This document shows positions 1 to 8,519 of a stretch of 64,000 nt of DNA, one piece after another. Under the pieces are notes generated by a model. It searched no databases. It saw only the letters and a list, made by a program, of their open reading frames with translations, and had not been told where the DNA came from. Position 1 is the first letter of the stretch. Each line of letters starts with the position of its first letter. This DNA is from Desulfuribacillus alkaliarsenatis (GTDB taxonomy: Bacteria > Bacillota > Bacilli > Desulfuribacillales > Desulfuribacillaceae). Made by a program: the position numbers and the translations under genes. The stretch covers positions 62,001-126,000 of the forward strand of contig NZ_MIJE01000001.1 in the NCBI RefSeq assembly GCF_001730225.1, read 5' to 3'.

Positions 1-201
1 AAGCTAGAGTTTAAAATAATAGACGATGGTGTGGGTCTTCAATTGGACCACATTAATCCCGTAATGCACCTCGGTATGAAATCGATGTATAAGCGAGCAG
101 AGGATATCGGTGCAAAGCTAACTATTCAAGAACGTAATCCTGGAACAGAAGTTGAGATTATAATGCCGTGGGAGCGTGGGAATGATGAAAAATCCGATTA
201 A
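1..201 (+). CDS. Sensor histidine kinase, C-terminal end only (partial)
   Basis: Reading from base 1 gives 66 codons ending in TAA at 199-201, and the gene starts outside the window. The peptide contains an ATP-binding G1-type motif (IIDDGVGL) followed by HLGMKSMYKRAEDIGAKLTI and a final GTEVEIIMPW. This is the usual end of HATPase domains in NarL/DegS-type kinases. The 3' end overlaps the start of the response regulator gene, so the two form a co-translated two-component pair. Sensor domain and signal cannot be judged. Confidence 0.85.
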   Translation, partial: KLEFKIIDDGVGLQLDHINPVMHLGMKSMYKRAEDIGAKLTIQERNPGTEVEIIMPWERGNDEKSD

Positions 202-838
202 AGTATTTATAGTTGATGATCATAGTGTTGTCAGGAAAGGCTTGAAGATGTTTTTAGATTCAAATGACGAGATTACAGTATGTGGTGAAGCAGGCACGCT
301 TAAGGAAGCTTTAGATATTGTAGGAGAGCATAAGCCAGACATAGTTCTACTAGATTATAAACTTCCTGACGGTGATGGAATAACAGGCTGCTTAAATATC
401 AAAAATACTCATCCAAATATAAAGATAATTATCCTTACTGCTTTTGCCACAGAAGACGTAATTGTTGGTGCTATTAGAGCGGGGGCAGATGCATACTTAC
501 TGAAGGACATTGAAGGGGATGAACTAGTCTCAACAATTCGTGCTGTATCTAAAGGTAAGTCTGTGCTAGATTCATCAGTTACAGATGATGTGTTTAATAG
601 CTTGAAAATTGCAGAAAAGGATCAAAGGGCTGAATTCAATCTTACTGACAAAGAGATTGTGATACTTGACATGCTAACTATGGGCAAAGTAAACAAAGAG
701 ATAGCTAGCAGTCTGGGCGTTTCAGATAAAACAGTCCGCAATTATATAAGTAAAATTTTCAAAAAAATAAATGTTACAAACCGCACAGAAGCAGCTAGTT
801 TTTGGATTAGACAAAAACGGGCAAACAACACAAATTAG
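182..838 (+). CDS. NarL/LuxR-family response regulator
   Basis: A two-domain response regulator of about 219 residues. The N-terminal receiver domain has the acidic pair (VDDH) and a phosphoacceptor Asp in LLDYKLPDG near residue 58. The C-terminal LuxR-type helix-turn-helix covers about residues 150-210 (LTDKEIVILDMLTMGKVNKE, then VSDKTVRNYISKIFKKI). I chose ATG 182, preceded by GGGAG at 170-174; GTG 176 and ATG 185 are in-frame alternatives. It overlaps the upstream kinase by about 20 bases. The FMN-lipoprotein gene follows and is a plausible target, but that is inference from position. Confidence 0.9.
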   Translation: MMKNPIKVFIVDDHSVVRKGLKMFLDSNDEITVCGEAGTLKEALDIVGEHKPDIVLLDYKLPDGDGITGCLNIKNTHPNIKIIILTAFATEDVIVGAIRAGADAYLLKDIEGDELVSTIRAVSKGKSVLDSSVTDDVFNSLKIAEKDQRAEFNLTDKEIVILDMLTMGKVNKEIASSLGVSDKTVRNYISKIFKKINVTNRTEAASFWIRQKRANNTN

Positions 839-845
839 TACAACC

Positions 846-883
846 TCAGGGACAAATGTACCTAGTGTACGGGACAGATGCCA
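846..883. repeat. Short GGGACA direct repeat, REP-like
   Basis: Two copies of GGGACA followed by an ATG-containing stretch lie about 23 bases apart between the regulator gene and the FMN-lipoprotein gene. A GTAC pair also flanks the centre. They resemble the GGGAC-rich extragenic elements common in Firmicutes. Function unknown. Confidence 0.3.
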
Positions 884-893
884 CCTTTATAAT

Positions 894-933
894 TTATTCA
901 CAATCATGATATCCTTGATATTGAAGTGAATAA
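894..933. promoter_or_regulatory. 40-bp dyad ahead of the FMN-lipoprotein gene
   Basis: TTATTCAC at 894-901 is the exact inverse complement of GTGAATAA at 926-933, and GATATC/GATAT sequences lie between the arms. The dyad ends 22 bases before the ATG at 956 and just ahead of the ribosome binding site (AGGGGGA). It could be an operator for the adjacent response regulator or a 5'-UTR hairpin. Confidence 0.35.
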
Positions 934-955
934 TTATAATAGGGGGAGTAAAGTA

Positions 956-2239
956 ATGAAAAAATTATCATTATTATTAATGATGATGGCTCTTGTTCTA
1001 GCCTTAACACTTACTGGGTGTGATGACGTCGTAGATCAAGACCCAGTTGATGAAGGTGAAGCGCCAGTAGTTGAAGAACCAGCTATTGAAGAGCCAGTTG
1101 AAGAAGCAGCAAAGTATGATGATGGACGATACAGAGGTACTTATGCTGATCGTGGTGTTGAACAAATAGGAGTGCAGTTTGACATTGCAGACGGTGTTTT
1201 TACAGCGGTTTCATTTAGAGAGTTAGCTTATGGTGGGATTAGCTATCGCTCGCTTCCAGAAGATGTTGATCCATTGATTGCTGCATGGGACACTCAGTAC
1301 AGACAAGCGATTGAGTATCTAGTAGGTAAGCCTTTAGAGGCATTTAAGGATTTATACAACACAAGTGACTTCGTAGAAGATATTGATGGGGCAACAGGTG
1401 CTACAATCCGTGGTAACAAAATTGCATCGGCAATTCAAGATGGTCTGAACAGAGGTTTATACTCACCGGCTAACGGTTTTAGCACGGGTTTACCTGACTA
1501 CGACGATGGACGATACAGAGGCGTATATTATGATCGCGGTCTTGAACAAGTAGGAGTGCAGTTTGACATTGCAGATGGTGTTTTCACAGCAGTTTCATTT
1601 AGAGAGCTACAATACGGTGGAACTAACTATCGTTCGCTTCCAGAAGATGCTCCAGATGTTGTGAGGGCATGGGATGCGCAATATAGACAGGCGATTGAGT
1701 ACCTTGTAGGAAAACCAGTTTCAGCGATATTTGATTTACACAATACAGGTGATTTTGTAGACGATATAGATGGAGCTACAGGAGCAACAATCCGTGGCAA
1801 CAAAATATTCTCTGCAATTAAAGACGGTTTAAATAGAGGATTATACTCTCCAGCGAACGGCTTTAGCACTGAATTACCAGAACTTGAAGATGGACGTTAT
1901 CGCGGTATTTACACAGACCGTAACGTTGAGCAAGTAGGAGTACAGTTTGACATTGCAGATGGTGTTTTCACAGCAGTTTCATTTAGAGAGCTACAATACG
2001 GTGGAACTAACTATCGTTCGCTTCCACAAGATGCTCCTGATGCTGTGAAGGCATGGGATACACAATACAGACAGGCGATTGAGTACCTTGTAGGAAAACC
2101 AGTTTCAGCGATATTTGATTTACACAATACAGGTGATTTTGTAGACGATATAGATGGAGCTACAGGAGCAACAATTCGTGGCAATAAAATTTTCTCTGCA
2201 ATCATGGATGGTATAAATAGAGGTATATATTCGTACTAA
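956..2239 (+). CDS. Lipoprotein with three tandem FMN-binding domains
   Basis: Predicted extracytoplasmic redox lipoprotein of 427 residues. ATG 956 is chosen because it follows AGGGGGAG and gives a clean lipoprotein signal ending in the lipobox LTGC. An acidic Pro/Glu-rich linker leads to three FMN_bind-type units at about residues 56-183, 184-311 and 312-427. Each carries DGATGATIRG, which fits the Dxx(S/T)GAT motif whose last Thr is flavinylated by ApbE; those threonines are near residues 150, 278 and 406. Multi-flavinylated lipoproteins such as Listeria PplA take part in extracellular electron transfer, so a similar role is inferred. No ApbE or membrane electron donor is encoded in the window. 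Confidence 0.85.
   Translation: MKKLSLLLMMMALVLALTLTGCDDVVDQDPVDEGEAPVVEEPAIEEPVEEAAKYDDGRYRGTYADRGVEQIGVQFDIADGVFTAVSFRELAYGGISYRSLPEDVDPLIAAWDTQYRQAIEYLVGKPLEAFKDLYNTSDFVEDIDGATGATIRGNKIASAIQDGLNRGLYSPANGFSTGLPDYDDGRYRGVYYDRGLEQVGVQFDIADGVFTAVSFRELQYGGTNYRSLPEDAPDVVRAWDAQYRQAIEYLVGKPVSAIFDLHNTGDFVDDIDGATGATIRGNKIFSAIKDGLNRGLYSPANGFSTELPELEDGRYRGIYTDRNVEQVGVQFDIADGVFTAVSFRELQYGGTNYRSLPQDAPDAVKAWDTQYRQAIEYLVGKPVSAIFDLHNTGDFVDDIDGATGATIRGNKIFSAIMDGINRGIYSY
1121..2236 (+). repeat. Three in-gene tandem repeats, 384-bp period
   Basis: The codons for DGRYRG recur at 1121, 1505 and 1889, an exact 384-base (128-codon) period. Units 2 and 3 are nearly identical at DNA level over long stretches, while unit 1 is more diverged. 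This points to a recent duplication or gene conversion within the gene. Confidence 0.9.
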
Positions 2240-2270
2240 GATGAATTTAAAAATTGTTTGAAATTTTAAG

Positions 2271-2300
2271 ACTCGAATCTCTTACTGGGATTCGAGTTTT
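2271..2300 (+). terminator. Rho-independent terminator after the FMN lipoprotein
   Basis: ACTCGAATC at 2271-2279 pairs with GATTCGAGT at 2289-2297, with a T run after the stem. Confidence 0.8.
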
Positions 2301-2338
2301 GCATATTTCATTTTAACGGCTTAGGCTCAGAGAATTTA

Positions 2339-2368
2339 GCATAAATAGCAGTAAAATGCCCCATAATA
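2339..2368 (+). promoter_or_regulatory. Putative sigma-G promoter for the spoVAF-like gene
   Basis: GCATA at 2339-2343 and CATAATA at 2362-2368 are separated by 18 bases. This fits the forespore sigma-G pattern (-35 like GNATR, -10 CATNNTA) and suits a SpoVAF-type product. Recognised by eye only. Confidence 0.4.
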
Positions 2369-2403
2369 ATAGCACATTCTAGAGAGAAACGAGGCTACTG
2401 ATT

Positions 2404-3870
2404 ATGGGGAAACCAACTACCCAAGTACCATTAGACAAGAGTTTTAGCGCAAATATTGATTATCTAATCAACGAGCTACGCATTGAAAAAAACTTCGATG
2501 TCATACACCATAAGATGGAGCATGCAGGTAGGAAGATAGGCATGTTCTTCATTGATGGGTTTGCGAAAGATGATGTCATGCTTTTTATAATGCGTGAATT
2601 AGAACACTTAAAGCCTGAAGATATTGAGCATGACACAATTAAGAAACTATCACAGACATTTATTCCTCATATAGAGATAGAAACGACTGAAGATCTTGAA
2701 GAAATAATTTCACAGACACTAGCTGGACAAGCGGCGCTTATAGTTGAAGGTTGTGAAGAAGCACTGCTAATAGACATTCGTGAATACCCAATACGTTCCC
2801 CAGAAGAACCTGACATTGAGCGGGTTGTACGTGGACCTCGAGACGGATTCGTAGAGACGATTGTCTTTAACTGTGCTTTGATTCGTAGAAGAATTAGAGA
2901 TAGATCTCTAATTATGGAATACATGCAAGTTGGTAAGCGCTCTAAGAACGATATAGCCTTAGCCTATATCGACTCTATCGCCGATCCCGAGTTAGTCAAA
3001 CGTTTAAAGAAAGAAATAGAAAAAATAAGTATAGATGGTCTAGCTATGGGTGAGAAAACACTGGAAGAATTTATTTTCGGACGACATCTAAATCCGTATC
3101 CTATGGTACGTTATACTGAACGAGCAGACACTAGTGCTGTACATTTGATGGAGGGACATGTACTAATTATTGTAGATGGCAGTCCAAGTGTTATGATATG
3201 CCCTGCAACTTTTTGGCATCATGTACAGCATGCTGAAGAATATAGACAAAAACCAGTAATTGGTGCTTTTTTAAGGTGGGTAAGATTTGCAGCGATTGCG
3301 GCATCCTTATTTCTACTGCCACTATGGTATGTGCTTGCAACCAATCAGCAGCTACTTCCAGACTGGTTAGACTTCATAGGGGTAGAAAATGCAGGAGAGA
3401 TTCCGCTGTTTTGGCAGTTTCTAATTGCAGAAGTAGGTATTGAAATCGTGCGTATGGCGGCTATACATACACCGAATGCCTTAGCTACAGCACTAGGTTT
3501 GGTTGCTGCTTTACTTATCGGAGAAATAGCCATCGAAGTAGGAATATTTACTAGTGAAGTGGTCTTATATGCTGCCGTTGCTGCCATGGGAACGTTTGCA
3601 ACTCCGAGCTATGAGTTTAGTTTGGCCAATCGTATTTTTCGCGTGCTATTTCTAATTGCCGCTGCAATATTTGGTATTTGGGGCTTTATAGTTGCTATAC
3701 TGCTATGGTTTGTTATGCTTGCATCAACAAAGACATTAAATACGCCATATTTATGGCCATTAATACCTTTTAATGCTAAAGCTTTTAAAGAGCTATTATT
3801 CAGGTCACCAATCCCACTTAGTAATAAACGCTTTGATATCTTAAATCCTTTAGATAAGACTAAACAGTAA
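2404..3870 (+). CDS. spoVAF: GerA-family spore germination protein, SpoVAF type
   Basis: A 488-residue GerA-family protein expected in the inner spore membrane. The soluble N-terminal part (about residues 1-280) includes the family-typical stretch RGPRDGFVETIVFNCALIRR. The C-terminal part has five or so hydrophobic segments, starting near WVRFAAIAASLFLLPLWYV. SpoVAF promotes germinant signalling and ion release together with GerA receptors. The length and the lack of GerAB/GerAC neighbours favour SpoVAF over a receptor A subunit. It is not next to a spoVA operon here, a hairpin terminator follows it, and a sigma-G-like promoter precedes it. Confidence 0.8.
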   Translation: MGKPTTQVPLDKSFSANIDYLINELRIEKNFDVIHHKMEHAGRKIGMFFIDGFAKDDVMLFIMRELEHLKPEDIEHDTIKKLSQTFIPHIEIETTEDLEEIISQTLAGQAALIVEGCEEALLIDIREYPIRSPEEPDIERVVRGPRDGFVETIVFNCALIRRRIRDRSLIMEYMQVGKRSKNDIALAYIDSIADPELVKRLKKEIEKISIDGLAMGEKTLEEFIFGRHLNPYPMVRYTERADTSAVHLMEGHVLIIVDGSPSVMICPATFWHHVQHAEEYRQKPVIGAFLRWVRFAAIAASLFLLPLWYVLATNQQLLPDWLDFIGVENAGEIPLFWQFLIAEVGIEIVRMAAIHTPNALATALGLVAALLIGEIAIEVGIFTSEVVLYAAVAAMGTFATPSYEFSLANRIFRVLFLIAAAIFGIWGFIVAILLWFVMLASTKTLNTPYLWPLIPFNAKAFKELLFRSPIPLSNKRFDILNPLDKTKQ

Positions 3871-3898
3871 CATAAACTAAGCTATAATAAATTATATA

Positions 3899-3919
3899 GG
3901 CGCCGTTTTAGGCGCTTTT
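3899..3919 (+). terminator. Terminator after the SpoVAF-like gene
   Basis: GCGCC at 3900-3904 pairs with GGCGC at 3911-3915, followed by TTTT. Confidence 0.7.
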
Positions 3920-4003
3920 ATAATGCTGGCAAAGCCCACATTATCATCCACATAAATGGTAGAATCATGTTATTGCTGATATACTAGTTGTGTTAGTGAT
4001 TAT

Positions 4004-4045
4004 AAAGAAAATTTAGTAAAGAAAACTTAGTAAAGAAAACTTAGT
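4004..4045. repeat. Three 14-bp tandem repeats
   Basis: AAAGAAAATTTAGT is followed by two copies of AAAGAAAACTTAGT, directly upstream of the phosphodiesterase ribosome binding site. Probably simple-sequence slippage; an effect on expression is possible but unsupported. Confidence 0.7.
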
Positions 4046-4086
4046 TCAGATGGAATATTTCAAGAATGACTATAAGGAGAATTTTT

Positions 4087-5307
4087 ATGGGGACTGAACG
4101 TAGATTGCTAATGATATCATTGGATGCAGTTTCAAGCGATGATTTGGAAATATTACAAGAGCTACCGAACTTTTCAAAGCTTCGTAAAAAAGGCACCTTG
4201 GTTCGAGATGTCAAATCAGTTCTGATTTCAAATACATATCCGGCTCACACGTCGATTATCACTGGTACACACCCAAACAAGCATGGTGTCATCGATAATA
4301 CCCTACTTCTACCAGAGAGAAAGTCGGCCAAATGGCGTTATCACACAGGCGATATAAAAGTCCCAACATTATTTCATAAGGCAAAGGAGCAGGGCTTAAC
4401 AACATGCTCGATTCTCTACCCTGTAACTGGTTCAGCGAAAATAGATTACAATATACTAGAGATTGCAGGCGAGATGAATCCCTTAAAACGTGCGTATATC
4501 ATGCTACGGCATGGGAGCGCTCGTTACCTGATTTCGAATCTTCTGCGTTTTCGAAAATATATCAAAGGCATTGGACAGCCTGCCCTTGATGATTTGACTA
4601 CAGCTGTAGCAGCAGACGGACTAGTACGCTATAAGCCAAATCTGCTTGCACTACATCTTATAGATACGGATATGCAAAAGCATAGGTATGGCATAAATAG
4701 TGAACAAACGCTAGAATCATTACATAGACAGGATGAGCGTCTTGGCATTCTCATGGACGCTTTAGAGAAGTCTGGAACGTCAGATAAAACAAGCATCATT
4801 ATCTTTAGTGATCATGACTCATTGCCTGTACATACGGGAATTAATCCAAACAATTTTCTAATAGAACAAGGCATCATACAGCAAACGAAGGACAAGCTTA
4901 ATCGCTATGATGCCTACTTCCATAATGCTGGAGGAACAACATTTCTAAAGCTGTATAACCCTAAAGCAGAACACGGTGTAAGGCAAGCAATTGATTTATT
5001 TCTTAAAGAACCTTATGTCGCAAGGAAGCTAACGAATGAGGAAATGCAGGTTAGTGGCATGGATAAGGAGTATATGGTTGGTATAGAAGCAACTGACGGG
5101 TATTACTTTGGCAAACCTGGATATAAGGCGCAGCATGGCTATGCGTTGGAGCGGGCAGGGTATACTCCGTTCTACCTTGCGGTAGGCAAAGGAATACAGC
5201 AAGGTGAAGCTTTGTCAGGAGGCTGTATTACTGATATATGCCCTCTGGCTGCTAATATGTTAGGTATTCCTTTGTGGGATATGGATGGAATTAATAGACT
5301 CAATTGA
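4087..5307 (+). CDS. Type I phosphodiesterase/nucleotide pyrophosphatase family protein
   Basis: About 406 residues of the alkaline-phosphatase superfamily. The metal-binding landmarks are in order: SLDAVSS near the N-terminus, the nucleophile Thr in NTYPAHTSIITGTHPNKHGV, D and H in DTDMQKHRYG, DH in FSDHDS, and H in AQHGYALE. ATG 4087 is chosen because AAGGAG precedes it; an upstream in-frame ATG at 4066 lacks a ribosome binding site. There is no signal peptide, so it probably acts in the cytoplasm. Substrate unknown: a phosphodiester, phosphonate or phosphoglycerate. Confidence 0.75.
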   Translation: MGTERRLLMISLDAVSSDDLEILQELPNFSKLRKKGTLVRDVKSVLISNTYPAHTSIITGTHPNKHGVIDNTLLLPERKSAKWRYHTGDIKVPTLFHKAKEQGLTTCSILYPVTGSAKIDYNILEIAGEMNPLKRAYIMLRHGSARYLISNLLRFRKYIKGIGQPALDDLTTAVAADGLVRYKPNLLALHLIDTDMQKHRYGINSEQTLESLHRQDERLGILMDALEKSGTSDKTSIIIFSDHDSLPVHTGINPNNFLIEQGIIQQTKDKLNRYDAYFHNAGGTTFLKLYNPKAEHGVRQAIDLFLKEPYVARKLTNEEMQVSGMDKEYMVGIEATDGYYFGKPGYKAQHGYALERAGYTPFYLAVGKGIQQGEALSGGCITDICPLAANMLGIPLWDMDGINRLN

Positions 5308-5357
5308 TATAATATACTAACTAGATTACAACAATAGTGATAGAAGGGTGATTACAG

Positions 5358-6299
5358 CTGGGTGAGCAGATAGCTATTTTAATCAATCAAATAATAATTT
5401 TTGCAATCTTAATGGCAATTGGATATGCAGCAGCTAAAGCAGAAGTCTTAACAAAAGAAGCCTTAGCTTCACTATCTCGGTTGATAGTGAAGGTTATTTT
5501 ACCTGCAATGATTTTTAGTATTGTTGCCCTAAGCGGAGTAACGACAGCGGATTTTCTAATCAGTGGACGATTCATACTAGGGGCAATGCTGGGTTTTGCC
5601 TTGCTAATAATTACTGGCTTAGCTCTAAGTAAGTTGCTAAAACTAGAGGGAAAGCAGGCAAATATTTTTATAGCACTTATGACCTTTGGCAATGTAGGTT
5701 TTATGGGAATACCGCTAATCCAAGGAGTTTTTGACGACCCTGTAGTTCCTGTAAGTATTACGGTGTTTGCCTTTATCGATATTACATTACTCTGGACCTT
5801 TGGTGTTTATTTATGTAGTCGACATAGGGATGATGTCGATAAATTAAGCGCCTTAAAGAACATTATAAATCCGATGACAATATCGTTGATACTAGGTATG
5901 GTATTTGTATTCTTTAATATTCCTGTTCCTAGTCCACTGCAGGATGCAGTTGCTGGGATTGGTAATGCAACACCGTATTTGGCTCTGATGTACATAGGTG
6001 GGATGCTAGCGTATTTATCAGTTAACAATATCATGAAAAAGCCTAGCATTTTCGTATTGGTAGTATTTAAACTGTTAGTCGTACCTGTAACAGCATTCTA
6101 CTTTCTAGGATTTTTTATGGAGGATATTCCAAGGTCTATTTTAGCGATTATTATTGGCCTACCTTCGATGACTACTATTGCTATGCTAGCTACTGTGTAT
6201 CAGTCAGATGATCAATATGCTACAGAGATAATTTTCGTTACTACATTGGCTTGCTTATTAACAATACCATTCGTTAGCCTGATAACTAGCATGATGTAA
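5358..6299 (+). CDS. AEC-family (auxin efflux carrier-like) transporter
   Basis: A hydrophobic protein of about 313 residues with around ten membrane segments and the GNVGFMGIPL stretch typical of AEC permeases, which export or import small organic acids. The first ATG at 5412 would cut into the first membrane helix. In-frame codons upstream to 5352 encode GEQIAILINQIIIFAIL, which completes that helix. The only candidates there are CTG 5358, eight bases after GAAGGGTG, and ATT 5352. A non-AUG start is therefore likely but unproven. Confidence 0.7.
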   Translation: MGEQIAILINQIIIFAILMAIGYAAAKAEVLTKEALASLSRLIVKVILPAMIFSIVALSGVTTADFLISGRFILGAMLGFALLIITGLALSKLLKLEGKQANIFIALMTFGNVGFMGIPLIQGVFDDPVVPVSITVFAFIDITLLWTFGVYLCSRHRDDVDKLSALKNIINPMTISLILGMVFVFFNIPVPSPLQDAVAGIGNATPYLALMYIGGMLAYLSVNNIMKKPSIFVLVVFKLLVVPVTAFYFLGFFMEDIPRSILAIIIGLPSMTTIAMLATVYQSDDQYATEIIFVTTLACLLTIPFVSLITSMM

Positions 6300-6433
6300 G
6301 TTAATTAATGTACTAAGAAATTGTTCCAAACAAACGGATACTAATCAAAGTAAACCTATTTCTTTCCTTATTTTACTAAATAATTGCATTAGGAATACTT
6401 TTTGGCATGATTATGTTAGTAGAATTCCAAGCG

Positions 6434-6442
6434 TGCTATAAT
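6434..6442 (+). promoter_or_regulatory. Extended -10 promoter element
   Basis: TGCTATAAT (an extended -10) lies about 40 bases before the rhodanese ATG. No strong -35 is visible. Confidence 0.4.
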
Positions 6443-6480
6443 TAACTCGCAATCTATACTTATATTTTGGGGGTTTAAGC

Positions 6481-7002
6481 ATGCAAAACAAATTAGTAGT
6501 AGGAATTATTATTGCAGCTATGTTAGTTGCAGGGTTTGGTATCGGTTTCTTTACCAATGGCTATGTTTCAGGCGGAGGGATTGGAACAGCACCCGATGGT
6601 AACGAAATCAACATTGAAAGAGCGTCAATAAATTTAATGAAACAACAGCAAGCCGGAGGTTATGAATTAGTAGATACTCAGACATTAAAGCAATGGATTG
6701 ATGCTGGAGAGAACGTATTGATTATTGATACTATGCCAGCAAGCTTCCATCAAAACACCCGTATCCCAGGGGCTGTAAACGCTGAAATGCCAATAGGTAC
6801 TATGGATGATGCTACACCAGCACAAAAAGAAGCATTTGCCGCATTGTTAGGTGATGATAAGAGTAAGAAGATTGTTGTTTACTGCGGATTTGTAGCTTGC
6901 ACGAGAAGTGACGCAGGAGCAGCATATGCAGTTTCTCTAGGATATGAAAATGTATATCGTCATCCAGGTGGTATTAAAGCATGGCAAGATGCTGGATACT
7001 AA
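6481..7002 (+). CDS. Membrane-anchored or exported rhodanese-like protein
   Basis: 173 residues: an N-terminal signal anchor (about residues 5-28), then a single rhodanese domain from about residue 60. The active-site loop is YCGFVACTRS, with the first Cys as the likely persulfide carrier. The domain ends with the usual YRHPGGIKAWQDAGY. The protein should face outside the membrane, handling sulfane sulfur or thiol redox. GGGGG at 6470-6474 serves as ribosome binding site. The next gene starts inside the end of this one. Confidence 0.8.
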   Translation: MQNKLVVGIIIAAMLVAGFGIGFFTNGYVSGGGIGTAPDGNEINIERASINLMKQQQAGGYELVDTQTLKQWIDAGENVLIIDTMPASFHQNTRIPGAVNAEMPIGTMDDATPAQKEAFAALLGDDKSKKIVVYCGFVACTRSDAGAAYAVSLGYENVYRHPGGIKAWQDAGY

Positions 7003-7445
7003 TCGTTGTTTCTTTTTTGTTAGTTGCGTGTTCAGCTAATTTAGAAACGACAGCAGTGAAAGAGGTAAATGCTAGTATCGACGTAGAAGGAATCCAACTA
7101 TTACAAACAAATAAAGACGTAGAAAGCTTAATAGGCTATCAAGGTGAATACCGTAGATGCATACATGGCTATAATTATGACTATGAGCAATTAGAATTGA
7201 ACATAGGTTTCGATGGGAATACTAATAAAGTCCGTCGGATAACTACATACAATGCTACTCACTCGTTATTTGATTTCACTGTAGGAGATGCATTGGTAGA
7301 TGTAGTGACAATATTGCAAGATAACGGCTTTAGTGTTGCTGAGAATGATGCCCATAGATTTGAACAAGATAATCTGTTTATAGTACTTTACACGGATGAT
7401 TTGGAAACATTACGTGGATATAACGTTGAATTTATGTATGACTAA
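6981..7445 (+). CDS. Hypothetical lipoprotein overlapping the rhodanese gene
   Basis: 154 residues starting at ATG 6981, overlapping the upstream gene by 22 bases. The start is supported by an immediate lipoprotein signal (MARCWILIVVSFLLVACSA, lipobox LVAC). The mature part is soluble, acidic and of no family I recognise; it contains RRCIHGYNYDYEQLELNIGF. No independent ribosome binding site is seen, so translation is probably coupled to the rhodanese gene. Confidence 0.65.
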   Translation: MARCWILIVVSFLLVACSANLETTAVKEVNASIDVEGIQLLQTNKDVESLIGYQGEYRRCIHGYNYDYEQLELNIGFDGNTNKVRRITTYNATHSLFDFTVGDALVDVVTILQDNGFSVAENDAHRFEQDNLFIVLYTDDLETLRGYNVEFMYD

Positions 7446-7482
7446 AAATATGCTATATGAAAAAACAAAATATAATACGATT

Positions 7483-7519
7483 AGACAGGACTGAGTTACA
7501 GCTAGGTCTTGTCTTTTTT
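7483..7519 (+). terminator. Terminator after the rhodanese/lipoprotein pair
   Basis: AGACAGGAC at 7483-7491 pairs with GTCTTGTCT at 7506-7514 (one G-U pair), followed by a T run. It argues against a start of the next gene at 7509. Confidence 0.7.
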
Positions 7520-7598
7520 GTATAAAAACTTCCATCCAACATATTCTAAAAGCATTAAGAAAACTTCAACTTTTAATGCTTTGATGGGAGTTATGGCG

Positions 7599-8519
7599 AT
7601 GGAAAATAACAACGATATCATATCACCAGAGGTTTTAATATTAATTTTAACAGCTACCTTAGTTGGTACAATTGCGCGCATCCTGTCAATCAAACTAGAT
7701 TATAGACAGTACCCAAACTATCCTAATGGCTACTTAATTCATATCGTAACAGGTGCATTAGCGGCGGCGTTAGGTGCATTTATTATACCTACGTTGATGA
7801 CTGAGAATTTTACAGCTGTAACATTCCTGGGTCTAGCGATTCAGCAATTCCGTGAAGTGCGTAAAATTGAGCGTGAAAGCCTATTAGACTTAGAAGGTAA
7901 TGAGTTTGCTGAACGGGGCAAGGCTTATATCGATGGCATAGCTAAAATCTTCGAGTCGCGAAATTATGTAGCACTAATTGTTTCCTTTAGCACAGCACTT
8001 ACTATTCAATTACTGCGGGAGTTTCGTCCTGTAGACACCTGGTTAGAGATTGCTGCGGGCGCAGCTGTTGGTTTCACTATTTTTTATGCCCTCAAGCATT
8101 TTACTAAACGCCAAAGTGTACGGGACATTGCAACGGTAACCGTTGGTAAAATTGATATTCGTGGTTCAGAGCTTTATGTAGATGATATGTTTATTACAAA
8201 CCTATTAGGTAATGAGCAGGGTAAGCAATGGTTTCAAGAGGAAGGTATAGCTGCCGTAATACATCCGAACAAAGAACATTTCAGGATAACACTAGAAAAT
8301 CCAGGACAAAGACAGGCAATACTCTTTGAAGTAACTAGAAGGATGGGACAAAGAATTTATAGCTTCCAGAACCCAGGCGATGGTAAGGTTGTAATTGCAT
8401 TAGTGCCTATCATCCATAGCACTGAATTGTTGAAGGAGACAATCTTATTAACACCACTATTAGAAACGGTGAAAAAGTCCCCTGAGCTAATGGATGTTAA
8501 ACAAGGAGGTTCGAGCTAA
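7599..8519 (+). CDS. YIEGIA-family membrane protein
   Basis: 306 residues. ATG 7599 is chosen because GGGAG lies eight bases ahead; an upstream in-frame ATG at 7509 falls within the preceding terminator. Several membrane segments occupy the first 200 residues. The family signature appears as AYIDGIAKIFESRNYVALIV, a conservative variant of YIEGIA. The C-terminal ~100 residues are soluble. The family is restricted to spore-forming Firmicutes; molecular role not known to me. It overlaps the next gene by one base (TAATG), so the two are co-translated. Confidence 0.7.
   Translation: MENNNDIISPEVLILILTATLVGTIARILSIKLDYRQYPNYPNGYLIHIVTGALAAALGAFIIPTLMTENFTAVTFLGLAIQQFREVRKIERESLLDLEGNEFAERGKAYIDGIAKIFESRNYVALIVSFSTALTIQLLREFRPVDTWLEIAAGAAVGFTIFYALKHFTKRQSVRDIATVTVGKIDIRGSELYVDDMFITNLLGNEQGKQWFQEEGIAAVIHPNKEHFRITLENPGQRQAILFEVTRRMGQRIYSFQNPGDGKVVIALVPIIHSTELLKETILLTPLLETVKKSPELMDVKQGGSS

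Noticed and set aside
1627-2205. Two similar minus-strand ORFs inside the FMN-lipoprotein gene
   Set aside because: They are mirror frames of the second and third repeats and look alike only because the repeats do.
4004-4045. Short repeats that could be taken for a CRISPR or operator array
   Set aside because: Fourteen-base units with no spacers and an A-rich sequence; simple tandem repeat.
7509-7598. Longer N-terminus for the YIEGIA protein
   Set aside because: It would start within the T run of a terminator, and the 7599 ATG has a proper ribosome binding site.
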